From IMG/VR virus record IMGVR_UViG_3300022748_000015, positions 60,827-124,826 of that record: DNA of 64,000 nt, one strand, 5' to 3'. The notes below the pieces were generated by a model. That model worked only from the letters and a program-made list of their open reading frames with translations, was not told where the DNA came from and did no database searches. The translations under genes were made by a program, and so were the position numbers. The stretch's first letter is position 1; each line of letters opens with the position of its first letter. Origin of the DNA: a virus. This document shows, piece after piece, positions 46,921 through 54,532 of this stretch.

Positions 46921-47231
46921 GTTTTGCACGATTTAGTAGTTCTGATATCTATATGTTCGAGCACACTGGCGGGTTTATTCAGTGTTGTGGGTGTTGGCTA
47001 ACTCCTCCAGAAGAGGATGAATATGTTGGGTTTGCTGAGTTTAAAACTCCTCGTGAGGCTCTAGCTCATTTGGATTTACATGAAGCTGCTGGTTACGATA
47101 TTGGTGGCGCTCGCGGTAGAATTGAAAAGGAGTACGAGGATCTCGATGAAGAGATCCAACCATATGTAACTCCACCTGAAGTCAGAGAGCGCCAACGTAA
47201 GCTCTTCGAGGAGATATATAAACGTGATTAG
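46917..47231 (+). CDS. Small CCGC-motif protein
   Basis: 104 aa. MSFARFSSSDIYMFEHTGGFIQCCGCWL, then TPREALAHLDLHEAAGYDI. The FARFSxSDxYxYxH...CCGCxL...HLxxHxxAGH pattern is a common actinophage small protein; the CCGC and His residues suggest zinc. Function unknown. Confidence 0.8.
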   Translation: MSFARFSSSDIYMFEHTGGFIQCCGCWLTPPEEDEYVGFAEFKTPREALAHLDLHEAAGYDIGGARGRIEKEYEDLDEEIQPYVTPPEVRERQRKLFEEIYKRD

Positions 47232-47394
47232 ATTTCGATGGCTTGACCTCAAGAAGACTGACCACCTATCTAAATACTGGGGATGGCAGCTTTGGGGTTA
47301 CAAGGGTAATGGTATTAGAGGTCCACGTACTTATACCTTAGATATTTTTCTTGGTTCTAGAATTTTAGTAGTTAAGTTTGGAAAGAGATACTAA
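47224..47394 (+). CDS. Small hypothetical protein
   Basis: 56 aa from a GTG start that overlaps the upstream stop. VIRFRWLDLKKTDHLSKYWGWQLWGYKGNGIRGPRTYTLDIFLGSRILVVKFGKRY: basic and aromatic. Its end abuts the next ATG. It faintly resembles the 47860-48054 product (RSFTLEII near the C-terminus). Confidence 0.6.
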   Translation: MIRFRWLDLKKTDHLSKYWGWQLWGYKGNGIRGPRTYTLDIFLGSRILVVKFGKRY

Positions 47395-47616
47395 ATGAGT
47401 GAAGAATTTAAAATGATTGAATTTCGATTCAAACGTGATTGGCAGACCCGTTATGCTGGCTGGGTTCAGGGTAAGTCTGAAGTTAGCAATGGGTGGGTTC
47501 CATTAAAATACTGCCGTAGCGTTAAGGCTGCTAACCGCTATGTAATTAAAGTTCTTAAGCAGCGTAAAGAACCAGTTCAATATATTAGCCTACCTTTTAC
47601 GGATTACGATACCTGA
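47395..47616 (+). CDS. Hypothetical basic protein
   Basis: 73 aa. EFRFKRDWQTRYAGWVQGKSEVSNGWVPLKYCRSVKAANRYVIKVLKQRKEP. Basic with an RYVIKVLKQRK helix. Coupled to the next gene (TGATGA). Confidence 0.68.
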   Translation: MSEEFKMIEFRFKRDWQTRYAGWVQGKSEVSNGWVPLKYCRSVKAANRYVIKVLKQRKEPVQYISLPFTDYDT

Positions 47617-47870
47617 TGAAGATTAAAACTATTAGCGGTTCACTATATGATATTGATAATGTAAGTGGAGTCTGCCATAAATATGATGCTTCTGGAGAAT
47701 GCATTGATGCCTTCAAGGCATTCTATATGAAGGCTATACCAACTACAGTTAAGACTTTAGGTGAGATATGGGATTACCCATTTAGTAAGCCAGAAGTTGG
47801 AAAGCTACTCTACATAAGTGGAAGAGAATCTTGGTGGCTAAGTACCGAGGTAGTTTATATTGAAGAATAG
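47616..47870 (+). CDS. Hypothetical protein
   Basis: 84 aa. SGSLYDIDNVSGVCHKYDASGECIDAFKAFYMKAIPTTVKTLGEIWD. A small beta-rich protein without a recognised family. Confidence 0.68.
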   Translation: MKIKTISGSLYDIDNVSGVCHKYDASGECIDAFKAFYMKAIPTTVKTLGEIWDYPFSKPEVGKLLYISGRESWWLSTEVVYIEE

Positions 47871-48054
47871 ATTTATTAAACTTGACAAGTCATGGGTTGG
47901 TAGTGTACGTTTAACTGTAGGCGGAAGAGTTAGTCTCTACGCTGGTCAAACTGATCACTGGGGTTTGGGATTTGATTTCAATTTTTGGGATAGATCTTTT
48001 ACTCTAGAGATTATTCACTGGTACTTAGGTGTGGAAGTTTGGCATAAAGAGTAA
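47860..48054 (+). CDS. Small hypothetical protein
   Basis: 64 aa from TTG at 47860, overlapping the previous gene by 11 nt. SWVGSVRLTVGGRVSLYAGQTDHWGLGFDFNFWDRSFTLEIIHWYLGVEVWHKE, rich in aromatic residues and beta-prone. No family recognised. Confidence 0.62.
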   Translation: MKNRFIKLDKSWVGSVRLTVGGRVSLYAGQTDHWGLGFDFNFWDRSFTLEIIHWYLGVEVWHKE

Positions 48055-48074
48055 TCACCTAACTAGGAGAAGAA

Positions 48075-48419
48075 ATGCCTTGCATGTATGATGATGGACC
48101 AACCGTAGTCTATCGCGATGATTCTGAGGTTAATCTAAAGCTTGCTAAGTATAAGGAAGATCTTGATAAGCTAACTCACGAAAATGATGTGCTCCGTGAG
48201 GCAATCCTTGAGGTTGAAGCTAAGACTCCAGGCCTATTTAAGGGCGCACTTATCAAGAAGATTGGCGTAAGCCAGATCAAGCACCGCAAGGAAGATCTTG
48301 CACGACTAGAAAAAGTTTTTCGTAAGTCAAAAGATGCAGAGAAGTTAGGCTTAGTTATTTTAGCAGATCCTGCTAAGCCGCTGGAACCTCAGCTTGGTTT
48401 TGATCCGGACTGGTATTAG
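48075..48419 (+). CDS. Hypothetical coiled-coil protein
   Basis: 114 aa. GGAGAAGAA before the ATG. MPCMYDDGPTV is followed by a heptad stretch LKLAKYKEDLDKLTHENDVLREAILEVE, then a basic helix and a Pro-rich end. Likely oligomeric; function unknown. Confidence 0.72.
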   Translation: MPCMYDDGPTVVYRDDSEVNLKLAKYKEDLDKLTHENDVLREAILEVEAKTPGLFKGALIKKIGVSQIKHRKEDLARLEKVFRKSKDAEKLGLVILADPAKPLEPQLGFDPDWY

Positions 48420-48427
48420 AGGTAACT

Positions 48428-48760
48428 ATGAGCAAGAATCTAGGAAATATCCCTAAGCAATCTGCTATGGATGAAGCTGTAGAGCAAGCCTTTACTAATG
48501 GGATCAATAAGGGACGTAAGCTCCAGTATCAGGAAAGTATTGAACTTCTAGAGGGTGGACTTGATGAAGCTTGCGAGCATCTCCACAATGCGTACGAGGA
48601 AGCTGCAAAAATTACTGGGTGGTCTACCCAGGAGAGTACTCGTGTGGAGTGGAATGACCTTCCGCAAGCAAATAAAATGACAATGTTGTTGGCGGTTATG
48701 AGTCTACGTAATCACTATATAAATCGTATTATTGATGCTCATTTGGGGATTAAGGAATAG
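48428..48760 (+). CDS. Hypothetical helical protein
   Basis: 110 aa. Predicted helices in DEAVEQAFTNGINKGRKLQYQESIELLEGGLDEACEHLHNAYEEAAK and NKMTMLLAVMSLRNHYINRIIDAH. No family recognised. Confidence 0.7.
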   Translation: MSKNLGNIPKQSAMDEAVEQAFTNGINKGRKLQYQESIELLEGGLDEACEHLHNAYEEAAKITGWSTQESTRVEWNDLPQANKMTMLLAVMSLRNHYINRIIDAHLGIKE

Positions 48761-48762
48761 AA

Positions 48763-49227
48763 GTGTCTAAATATTGTGATGTATCTTGTGAGCACAACCC
48801 TTGCACAAACTTTATGCCAACAACCGAGAATGTTCGTGAGCGTTATAGTGATTGGTATGATGGTCCTATAGAGGTGTCAATAGATATTGCTGATGCTGAG
48901 TTTGATCGTTGGCTGAAGCAAGTGAAGGCTAAAGCTTGGGCAGAAGGTTTTGATGCTGGAGAAAGAGATGTCTGGGAACATCAGCATGGAGAGGCAGGGG
49001 AAGACTGGGATAAAGACTGTATCCCTAATCCTTACATAGAAGAAGAGAAGTCTGTAGATGATGCAGTAGAGAAAGGTTACCGCCTACTAGCGGAGGACCC
49101 GGAGATGTCTTTGCGTCGTCAGAGTCATCACTGTGGCTTTGATTTTCTCGAAAATCAAGCAACTGCTAAATGTGAATGTGGAGTAGTTTCAACGAATCCT
49201 TTCTGGACTTTCAAAGGAGAGAAGTAA
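48763..49227 (+). CDS. Hypothetical Cys/His-containing protein
   Basis: 154 aa from GTG. N-terminal CDVSCEHNPC and C-terminal HHCGFDFLENQATAKCECG could each bind metal. The middle (DAEFDRWLKQVKAKAWAEGFDAGERDVWEH) is a helix seen in many phage proteins of unknown function. Downstream genes follow within a few nt. Confidence 0.7.
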   Translation: MSKYCDVSCEHNPCTNFMPTTENVRERYSDWYDGPIEVSIDIADAEFDRWLKQVKAKAWAEGFDAGERDVWEHQHGEAGEDWDKDCIPNPYIEEEKSVDDAVEKGYRLLAEDPEMSLRRQSHHCGFDFLENQATAKCECGVVSTNPFWTFKGEK

Positions 49228-49455
49228 ATGAACGAAATCGCAACAACCGAAAGGATAAGGGAACTTTTTACTGATGGAGGTTTCTGGAATAGTGATGTTT
49301 TTGATGAATGGCTTGAACAGCACGATGCAGAGGTTGCTAAGGCAACTGAGGAACGCATTATCAAGTTGCTGAGAACTACTGAAACCGAAAACCCAAATGA
49401 CTCACGCATAATTGCTCATCTTATGTTTCTTATCACGGGAGAAGTAAATGAGTAA
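49228..49455 (+). CDS. Hypothetical small protein
   Basis: 75 aa. ERIRELFTDGGFWNSDVFDEWLEQHDAEVAKATEERIIKLL. Overlaps the next small gene by 8 nt. Function unknown. Confidence 0.68.
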   Translation: MNEIATTERIRELFTDGGFWNSDVFDEWLEQHDAEVAKATEERIIKLLRTTETENPNDSRIIAHLMFLITGEVNE

Positions 49456-49609
49456 GAAAAGTCGTTGCCCTCATTCTAATCTTCGTGGAATCTATGGTGA
49501 CGAGGTTATCTTTGCTACTCCAAATTGGAATCGGCTTCAATGCCTAGACTGCGGGCAATTCCTAGATGGGCCTGTGAAACTTGCAGAGTTGAGAAAAGGA
49601 GAGAAGTAG
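49448..49609 (+). CDS. Small zinc-ribbon protein
   Basis: 53 aa. SRCPHSNLRGIYGDEVIFATPNWNRLQCLDCGQFLDGP: C-x-H near the start and C-x2-C later form one zinc site. Ends directly before the phosphoesterase ATG. Confidence 0.68.
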   Translation: MSKKSRCPHSNLRGIYGDEVIFATPNWNRLQCLDCGQFLDGPVKLAELRKGEK

Positions 49610-50092
49610 ATGAGTAATATTTTTCTAATAAGCGATACTCACTTTGGCCATGCCAACATTATTAAATATGCTAACCGCCCGTTTGACTCTGTGGAAGAAA
49701 TGAATGAGGCGTTAGTCGAGAATTGGAATTCTGTAGTTAAGCAGGGGGATAAGGTGTACCACCTTGGTGATGTAACTATGAACTCTAAAAGTTTAGACAT
49801 TATGTCTCAACTGAATGGTCGCAAGGTACTTATAAAAGGTAACCATGATATCCAGAAACTTAAGTTCTATACCCCTCATTTCTATGATATTCGTGGGTCC
49901 CATGGGTTGGGTAACTTTATTCTTACTCATATTCCTGTGGCTATTGAGCAGAAGTTGCGTTATCCGGGTGGGAATATCCATGGGCATCTGCATGAGCAGA
50001 ATATGGCCGATCCTTGGTATATTAATGTTAGTGTTGAGCAGATTGACTATACGCCCGTGGCATTTGATGTAGTCACAAAGGGGAGAAGTTAA
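49610..50092 (+). CDS. Calcineurin-like metallophosphoesterase
   Basis: 160 aa. FLISDTHFGHANII, KVYHLGDVTMNS, VLIKGNHDIQKL, FILTHIPVA and NIHGHLHEQN are the five metal-binding motifs. This short phage type is active on phosphodiesters or phosphomonoesters; the natural substrate is unknown. Coupled to the next gene (TAATG). Confidence 0.92.
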   Translation: MSNIFLISDTHFGHANIIKYANRPFDSVEEMNEALVENWNSVVKQGDKVYHLGDVTMNSKSLDIMSQLNGRKVLIKGNHDIQKLKFYTPHFYDIRGSHGLGNFILTHIPVAIEQKLRYPGGNIHGHLHEQNMADPWYINVSVEQIDYTPVAFDVVTKGRS

Positions 50093-50334
50093 TGAGTGCA
50101 TCGCTAGATGGAATAAAGTATTGGACAGGGAAGCTTCTAGAAGCAGTTGACAGAAATCAATACAACTGCTATTGTGAAGATGCTGGTCCTGATGCTATGT
50201 ATATAGATACGGACTGGCTTCGGGCTGTTGCATTACAGATCGAGTATCTAGCTAAATACCCTGAACTTGTTGAATATGAAGCAAATTTAAATAGATATGC
50301 TGAAGTAGAGGATGGTACTTTTAATGATAGATAA
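50092..50334 (+). CDS. Hypothetical protein
   Basis: 80 aa. SLDGIKYWTGKLLEAVDRNQYNCYCEDAGPDAMYIDTDWLRAVALQIEYLAKY. Small helical protein, no family recognised. Confidence 0.68.
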   Translation: MSASLDGIKYWTGKLLEAVDRNQYNCYCEDAGPDAMYIDTDWLRAVALQIEYLAKYPELVEYEANLNRYAEVEDGTFNDR

Positions 50335-50488
50335 TACTCCAATGCTTACTTTCTTGGAGGAGAGCAAGAATCTCATTGCAATGTTTGCTGGTGTTAAGAA
50401 GCAAGCAATGGATGAGGGTTTTAGTGAAGAAACTGCTGAGCGTATCGTAGTTGAGATGCTGCGTATGCAGAATTCGGTAGGTGGATAA
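50324..50488 (+). CDS. Small helical protein
   Basis: 54 aa. MLTFLEESKNLIAMFAGVKKQAMDEGFSEETAERIVVEML matches the layout of tiny actinophage proteins with GFSxExAExIxxEML. Overlaps both neighbours (11 nt and 1 nt). Function unknown. Confidence 0.68.
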   Translation: MIDNTPMLTFLEESKNLIAMFAGVKKQAMDEGFSEETAERIVVEMLRMQNSVGG

Positions 50489-50778
50489 TGCTAGATATAA
50501 AAAACCTAAATGGTATTAAGTCTGGAATGTATAAGGTAGATACTGCTGCTAATAGTGTCTACCTGCTAGATTTTGATGACCTTAAGGGTATGAGAGTTAA
50601 TAACTCCGGAGATACTCTTCGCCGAGATGGTGAATGGTTTAAGTTCATAACAGTGTCTTGCGAAGTCGGTAAAGAGATGAGAATTTGGACTAATGATATT
50701 GCCGATGACGATGATGTCTTTACATACCGATACTCTACCCCTGTATTAAAGATAGAGAAGGTGGATCGCTATGAGTGA
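50488..50778 (+). CDS. Hypothetical beta-rich protein
   Basis: 96 aa. GIKSGMYKVDTAANSVYLLDFDDLKGMRVNNSGDTLRRDGEWFKFITVSCEVGKEMRIWT. Probably all-beta. Overlaps the next gene by 8 nt. Confidence 0.68.
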   Translation: MLDIKNLNGIKSGMYKVDTAANSVYLLDFDDLKGMRVNNSGDTLRRDGEWFKFITVSCEVGKEMRIWTNDIADDDDVFTYRYSTPVLKIEKVDRYE

Positions 50779-51058
50779 TGCCCTGCAGTCGACTCGGATG
50801 CTGTTGGAGAATACACATTTATATATTTGGTGCCATGACGAACTAAGCTGCCGTGGAGAGTATTGCACTCTACATAACCGCAGTGATCACCATATGCGTG
50901 GTATGAAGCAGAACTGGCGTGGCGATTTAGGGTATATCGAGCGTATCTGTACGCATGGTATTGGACATCCTGACCCTGATGAAATCTTTCCTGATGCTGT
51001 TCATGGCTGTGATGGCTGTTGTATGCCATCTGGGTGGGAAAGTAAGCTAGAAAAATAA
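50771..51058 (+). CDS. Small zinc-binding actinophage protein (HGCDGCC)
   Basis: 95 aa. CRGEYCTLHNRSDHHMRGMKQNWRGDLGYIERICTHGIGHPDPDE and VHGCDGCCMPSG. This array of Cys and His is a recurrent actinophage family. Unknown function; probably binds zinc. Confidence 0.82.
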   Translation: MSDALQSTRMLLENTHLYIWCHDELSCRGEYCTLHNRSDHHMRGMKQNWRGDLGYIERICTHGIGHPDPDEIFPDAVHGCDGCCMPSGWESKLEK

Positions 51059-51063
51059 CTTAT

Positions 51064-51092
51064 TTGCTTTTTATCTAAAACTATAGTAATCT
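51064..51092 (+). promoter_or_regulatory. Promoter TTGCTT-17-TAATCT
   Basis: -35 TTGCTT at 51064, -10 TAATCT at 51087, 17-nt spacer, 21 nt before the ATG at 51113. Same layout as 33390 and 41870. Confidence 0.7.
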
Positions 51093-51112
51093 CTTTTTGA
51101 AGGAGAATTATT

Positions 51113-52066
51113 ATGTGTATGGTTGCTGGTTGTGATTGTGAATTAGTTAAAAGCTATGACCAACTGACTCGTGGTGGTAGAACAACTGTTTTATATGTAG
51201 ACAGTCTTGACTCTATTTGTACTCAGACGAGTGGGCCATATGCTAGAAATTGTGTAGAACGTGAGGAAACTAGCCCTAATGGTGGGACAGTAGTTTATCG
51301 TTGCGTATTCTGCCATCGTTCTGATTTTGATTATTACTGCAAGGGGATTACATCTACTGGTAAGGGATGTAAAAATGCTGGTAACTATAACGGCTACTGC
51401 TCTAAACATTCTGATCAAAATCATGGTAGTCGTCGTTTATTTAGTATTGATCAGTTAGAGGATTGGCTCTCTGCATATGAACGACGTACGGTTGCAGAGT
51501 GGAAGATTCGACTACATAAAAAGCTAGAAGAAATTGAACGTTTAGCTGATATGCCGTTGAAGGCACTCTTATCTCAGACTCCACCCACCTATGTCTACTT
51601 CATCGAGTGTGATGGGTATGTAAAGATCGGTAGATCCAAACGCCCTGATTCTAGATTTAAGTCACTAATTAATAAAAGTGACCCTACTCTAAAGCCAGCA
51701 AGTATCGATATGGCAAATGCTAAATTGCTTGGATATATACCTGGATCTGAGGATATGGAAAGTGTCTATCACTGGCTACTTAGAGCTCATAGAGCTGAGG
51801 GTGAGTGGTTTAAGTTTAATAGCCATGTAGCTAAGATTATTGACTATTCCCTCAATCCCGAGGGTGAGTTTACTATCGCTGGTGTATATGCTTTAGTGGG
51901 TGAGGAAAGTGCTTCTATTTTGGAAGATAGCAAAGCTATTCTTGATAAGCCCCTACTTGCAGACTTAAAGGAACCTAATCTAGAGGAGGAGCTCGAGTCT
52001 GTAATACCTTTTGAAGAGCGATGGGAACGAGACGAGCGTAGACGTGCTCGCCGTCATTGGCGTTAA
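51113..52066 (+). CDS. T5orf172/GIY-YIG-like DNA-binding protein with zinc fingers
   Basis: 317 aa. N-terminal Cys-rich region (MVAGCDC, CVFCHRSDFDYYC, GKGCKNAGNYNGYCSKH) looks like zinc fingers. The middle has TYVYFIECDGYVKIGRSKRPDSRFKSL and LLGYIPGSEDMESVYHWLLRAHRAEGEWFKF, the GIY-YIG-type T5orf172 fold. Basic C-terminal tail RDERRRARRHWR. Likely a DNA-binding or nicking protein; function unproven. Confidence 0.85.
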   Translation: MCMVAGCDCELVKSYDQLTRGGRTTVLYVDSLDSICTQTSGPYARNCVEREETSPNGGTVVYRCVFCHRSDFDYYCKGITSTGKGCKNAGNYNGYCSKHSDQNHGSRRLFSIDQLEDWLSAYERRTVAEWKIRLHKKLEEIERLADMPLKALLSQTPPTYVYFIECDGYVKIGRSKRPDSRFKSLINKSDPTLKPASIDMANAKLLGYIPGSEDMESVYHWLLRAHRAEGEWFKFNSHVAKIIDYSLNPEGEFTIAGVYALVGEESASILEDSKAILDKPLLADLKEPNLEEELESVIPFEERWERDERRRARRHWR

Positions 52067-52100
52067 AGTCAGTGGGTGTTATCCCCTTTACACTTGAATT

Positions 52101-52325
52101 ATGGGAGATCCTATTGATTCAAGCTATATTAATGATGACCTGATTGGTCGTCGTATTTCAATGTACTCTCCTTATTTCCCTTCTGATAAGTGCTATCGCT
52201 GCGGAATTGTTAGGTATGTAGAGGCTTCTTCTGATGCAACAAAGGTAGTATTGGAGGAAGAAGATTCTGGTCTGCTTGAGCTGCTAGACTTTAACTCATA
52301 TAGAAATGTAGAGATCGAGGACTAA
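52101..52325 (+). CDS. Hypothetical small protein
   Basis: 74 aa. IDSSYINDDLIGRRISMYSPYFPSDKCYRCGIVRYVEASSDATKVVLEEEDSG. Beta-rich, one C-x2-C. No family recognised; lies 2 nt before the thioredoxin gene. Confidence 0.68.
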   Translation: MGDPIDSSYINDDLIGRRISMYSPYFPSDKCYRCGIVRYVEASSDATKVVLEEEDSGLLELLDFNSYRNVEIED

Positions 52326-52327
52326 GT

Positions 52328-52642
52328 ATGGCTTTGACTGAATTAGTAGCTGAAGACTTTGATTCGGCTATTGCTGAAGGTGCTTCAGTTATTTATATTT
52401 GGGCACCTTGGTGTGGCCCTTGTAAGATGATGAGTCCCGTGATGGGACTTGTTGCAAATGATTTTGCAGATAAGGCAAACTTTTTTAAGTTGAATGCAGA
52501 TGAAGCTACTGCTATACTTGAGAAGTTTGATATAAGAAGTACCCCTACTACGCTTGTATTTAAAGATGGTGCTGTGGTACATTCTGTAATTGGTGCAAAA
52601 CCAAAAGCATTATTGGTAGAAATCTTAAACAATCTACTATAG
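52328..52642 (+). CDS. Thioredoxin
   Basis: 104 aa. Active site W-C29-G-P-C32 (IYIWAPWCGPCKMM) and cis-Pro in RSTPTTLVF. Full-length single-domain thioredoxin. A reductant for peroxiredoxin (42668) and possibly for other phage redox enzymes. Confidence 0.93.
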   Translation: MALTELVAEDFDSAIAEGASVIYIWAPWCGPCKMMSPVMGLVANDFADKANFFKLNADEATAILEKFDIRSTPTTLVFKDGAVVHSVIGAKPKALLVEILNNLL

Positions 52643-52675
52643 AATCTATTTGAGATAACCCTCTGGAGCGGATGC

Positions 52676-52963
52676 ATGAAAGAAAAACAGTTAATTAAAC
52701 TACAAAAGCAGCGACACATGTCGAACATTTTTATTATGCTTTTGAACAACCCGCTCTTTAAGAATTTGTCCGAGCGTGATCAGCGTAAGATGTCTAAGCT
52801 GATTTATAAGGCTGAGATGATCGAGATGAACGTGCGTAATAAGCAAATCATTCGAGTCAATCAGTCATTCCAGGATATTGTTGATGCACTAAATCAGGCA
52901 ATGGATTTCGATCTAGATGATGATTTAGATGAAGATGATGATGATTTTGGTCCAACACGTTAG
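52676..52963 (+). CDS. Hypothetical protein with acidic tail
   Basis: 95 aa. Basic helical N-terminus (EKQLIKLQKQRHMSNIFIML), RDQRKMSKLIYKAEMIEMNVRNKQI, and a C-terminal run of Asp/Glu (DDDLDEDDDDF). Charge separation suggests a nucleic-acid-mimicking or regulatory tail. Unknown. Confidence 0.7.
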   Translation: MKEKQLIKLQKQRHMSNIFIMLLNNPLFKNLSERDQRKMSKLIYKAEMIEMNVRNKQIIRVNQSFQDIVDALNQAMDFDLDDDLDEDDDDFGPTR

Positions 52964-53043
52964 TGAGCTGTGTTAGAATAATCCCGTAGCTATTTTTCTG
53001 TTTTGTAGCTATTGTGTATCATTTCAACTCCTTTCGCAAAGGA

Positions 53044-53078
53044 AAACCCCCGGTAGTTGTGTGCCGGGGGTTTTTCGT
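53044..53078. terminator. Bidirectional terminator
   Basis: Stem AACCCCCGG/CCGGGGGTT with a 10-nt loop and T runs on both strands. It terminates the 52676-52963 gene and the convergent endolysin transcript. Confidence 0.9.
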
Positions 53079-53093
53079 TTGACATGGAAGGGT

Positions 53094-53906
53094 TTATAGT
53101 TCGATGATCTTTCCCCAGGTGAGCTTGCCGATAACTCCATCAGCAACAAAGCCGTTCTTCTTTTGAAGAGCAACTACTACCTTCTTAGTGCGATCATCGT
53201 AGACGCCGTTAATAACCTTAAACTTAAACTTAGTCTGGATATAAGCAACGTAACGGTTCTTAGATCCTGGAACTAGCTTTGGATATTTACGGATATCAAG
53301 ATTCATTTGACGAGCTACTTCATCTACGAAATCAATGTCTGCTGCTGGCGTTGCGACTGGAGCATCTGGTGCTACTGCTGCAGCAAGAGTCTCTGCTGAA
53401 GTTACAGCTGGAGCTGCTGGAGCTGCAGGTGCTGTAGGAGTAGCAACTGGAGCTGAGTTAGCAACAATCCACTTAGTTGGGTCCATGAGCTTATCGTAAG
53501 CTGCAAGGTGGCCATTCTTAACACGAGAAGCACCCAGGTGAAGGTGAGCTCCAGTTGAGGCAGAACCTGATGGAGTCTTCTTACCGCCACCAACCTTACC
53601 AATGATCTGACCAAGCTTTACATGCTCCCCTGGGTCTACACATACAGTCTTTGGTGCGATATGGCAGTATTGGAAGTAAACGCCATCTGCGTGAAGGATT
53701 TCTACAACCCAGCCAAGAACGTTAGACCAGAATACCTGAGTGACCTTACCATCAGCTGCAGATGGGATTGGGCTAAGTTCCTTTGGAGACCAGTCGGTTC
53801 CACGGTGGGGGTGTGAGCGATAAGGTGCCATGTTGCCGAACTGGTCGTTACGTAGCTTCTTATCAAATGGTTCTTTATATTGAACCTTAACTTTCGGTGC
53901 TGCCAT
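53094..53906 (-). CDS. Endolysin: M23 peptidase with peptidoglycan-binding domain
   Basis: 270 aa. Zn ligands H34 and D38 (SHPHRGTDW), catalytic H81 and H120/H122 (GAHLHLG) define an M23 (LytM/lysostaphin) endopeptidase. A Pro/Ala-rich linker covers about residues 150-190. The C-terminal 70 residues end in VVALQKKNGFVADGVIGKLTWGKI, a PG_binding_1 domain. Cuts peptide cross-links of the host wall at lysis. Downstream of the holin candidate and two small genes. Confidence 0.93.
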   Translation of the reverse strand: MAAPKVKVQYKEPFDKKLRNDQFGNMAPYRSHPHRGTDWSPKELSPIPSAADGKVTQVFWSNVLGWVVEILHADGVYFQYCHIAPKTVCVDPGEHVKLGQIIGKVGGGKKTPSGSASTGAHLHLGASRVKNGHLAAYDKLMDPTKWIVANSAPVATPTAPAAPAAPAVTSAETLAAAVAPDAPVATPAADIDFVDEVARQMNLDIRKYPKLVPGSKNRYVAYIQTKFKFKVINGVYDDRTKKVVVALQKKNGFVADGVIGKLTWGKIIEL

Positions 53907-53914
53907 TTTCTCTC

Positions 53915-54133
53915 CTAGTTAGAAGTTAACTTATTAAGTTGAGTCTTGGCATAGTTCTCCCGATATGCCCGGACGTAGTTTTGTTGGTACGTCTGGAACT
54001 CGATGGTTCTCAGATAGTAGTTATTGAAAGGCCTATCCATGTAATAGAACTTGGCAGAGAGGAATGCCTCTCGGCGTAGGTCTTTACCATTGGGTTCTAG
54101 ATAGAACTTGATGTAATTGAATAAGCGTTTCAC
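53915..54133 (-). CDS. Hypothetical Tyr-rich protein
   Basis: 72 aa. MKRLFNYIKFYLEPNGKDLRREAFLSAKFYYMDRPFNNYYLRTIEFQTYQQNYVRAYRENYAKTQ. Rich in Tyr and Arg. Start overlaps the upstream stop. Unknown. Confidence 0.68.
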   Translation of the reverse strand: MKRLFNYIKFYLEPNGKDLRREAFLSAKFYYMDRPFNNYYLRTIEFQTYQQNYVRAYRENYAKTQLNKLTSN

Positions 54134-54324
54134 TAGCTAATTTTACCAGGGTGTTCAGAATCGTATTCGTGCATAGCTTCCCACATAATGGTTGACTCTT
54201 CTCTCCATGTTAGAAGTCCTGGTTTTGCTGCTTCCTGTGCACGCCAGAGAGCTGCATATGCGTGGTATCTAGATTCTAAGGAGTGGGTGTGTTGACGGTT
54301 GCACTTTAGTTCTTCACCACACAT
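54133..54324 (-). CDS. Hypothetical small protein
   Basis: 63 aa. CGEELKCNRQHTHSLESRYHAYAALWRAQEAAKPGLLTWREESTIMWEAMHEYD. His and Trp rich, one C-x4-C. Lies in the lysis region. Unknown. Confidence 0.66.
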   Translation of the reverse strand: MCGEELKCNRQHTHSLESRYHAYAALWRAQEAAKPGLLTWREESTIMWEAMHEYDSEHPGKIS

Positions 54325-54330
54325 TTGGTA

Positions 54331-54531
54331 TTACTCCTCTAGTTCTGAGTCTTCTTTTTCATAACGCATTGGGTAGAAGGTGAGAACCCAGATACCGAGC
54401 GTTACTAGAATCATGTTCCCTACTAAATCACGGGCAGAACCCTCTAGTAAAACCCACGCAGTTGCCAAACCTAATAAGGTATATGCCTGATCTACAAGGT
54501 CCTTCATTAATGCTTTTATAAAGTGCTTCAA
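54331..54531 (-). CDS. Holin candidate (two-TM protein)
   Basis: 66 aa if the TTG at 54531 is used (GGAAAA five nt upstream) or 58 aa from the ATG at 54507. Two hydrophobic segments, LVDQAYTLLGLATAWVLLEG and ARDLVGNMILVTLGIWVLTFYP, end in a charged tail RYEKEDSELEE. The frame is open further upstream but would overlap the large gene. Near the M23 endolysin on one transcript, so holin is the best guess. Confidence 0.7.
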   Translation of the reverse strand: MKHFIKALMKDLVDQAYTLLGLATAWVLLEGSARDLVGNMILVTLGIWVLTFYPMRYEKEDSELEE

Positions 54532-54532
54532 T

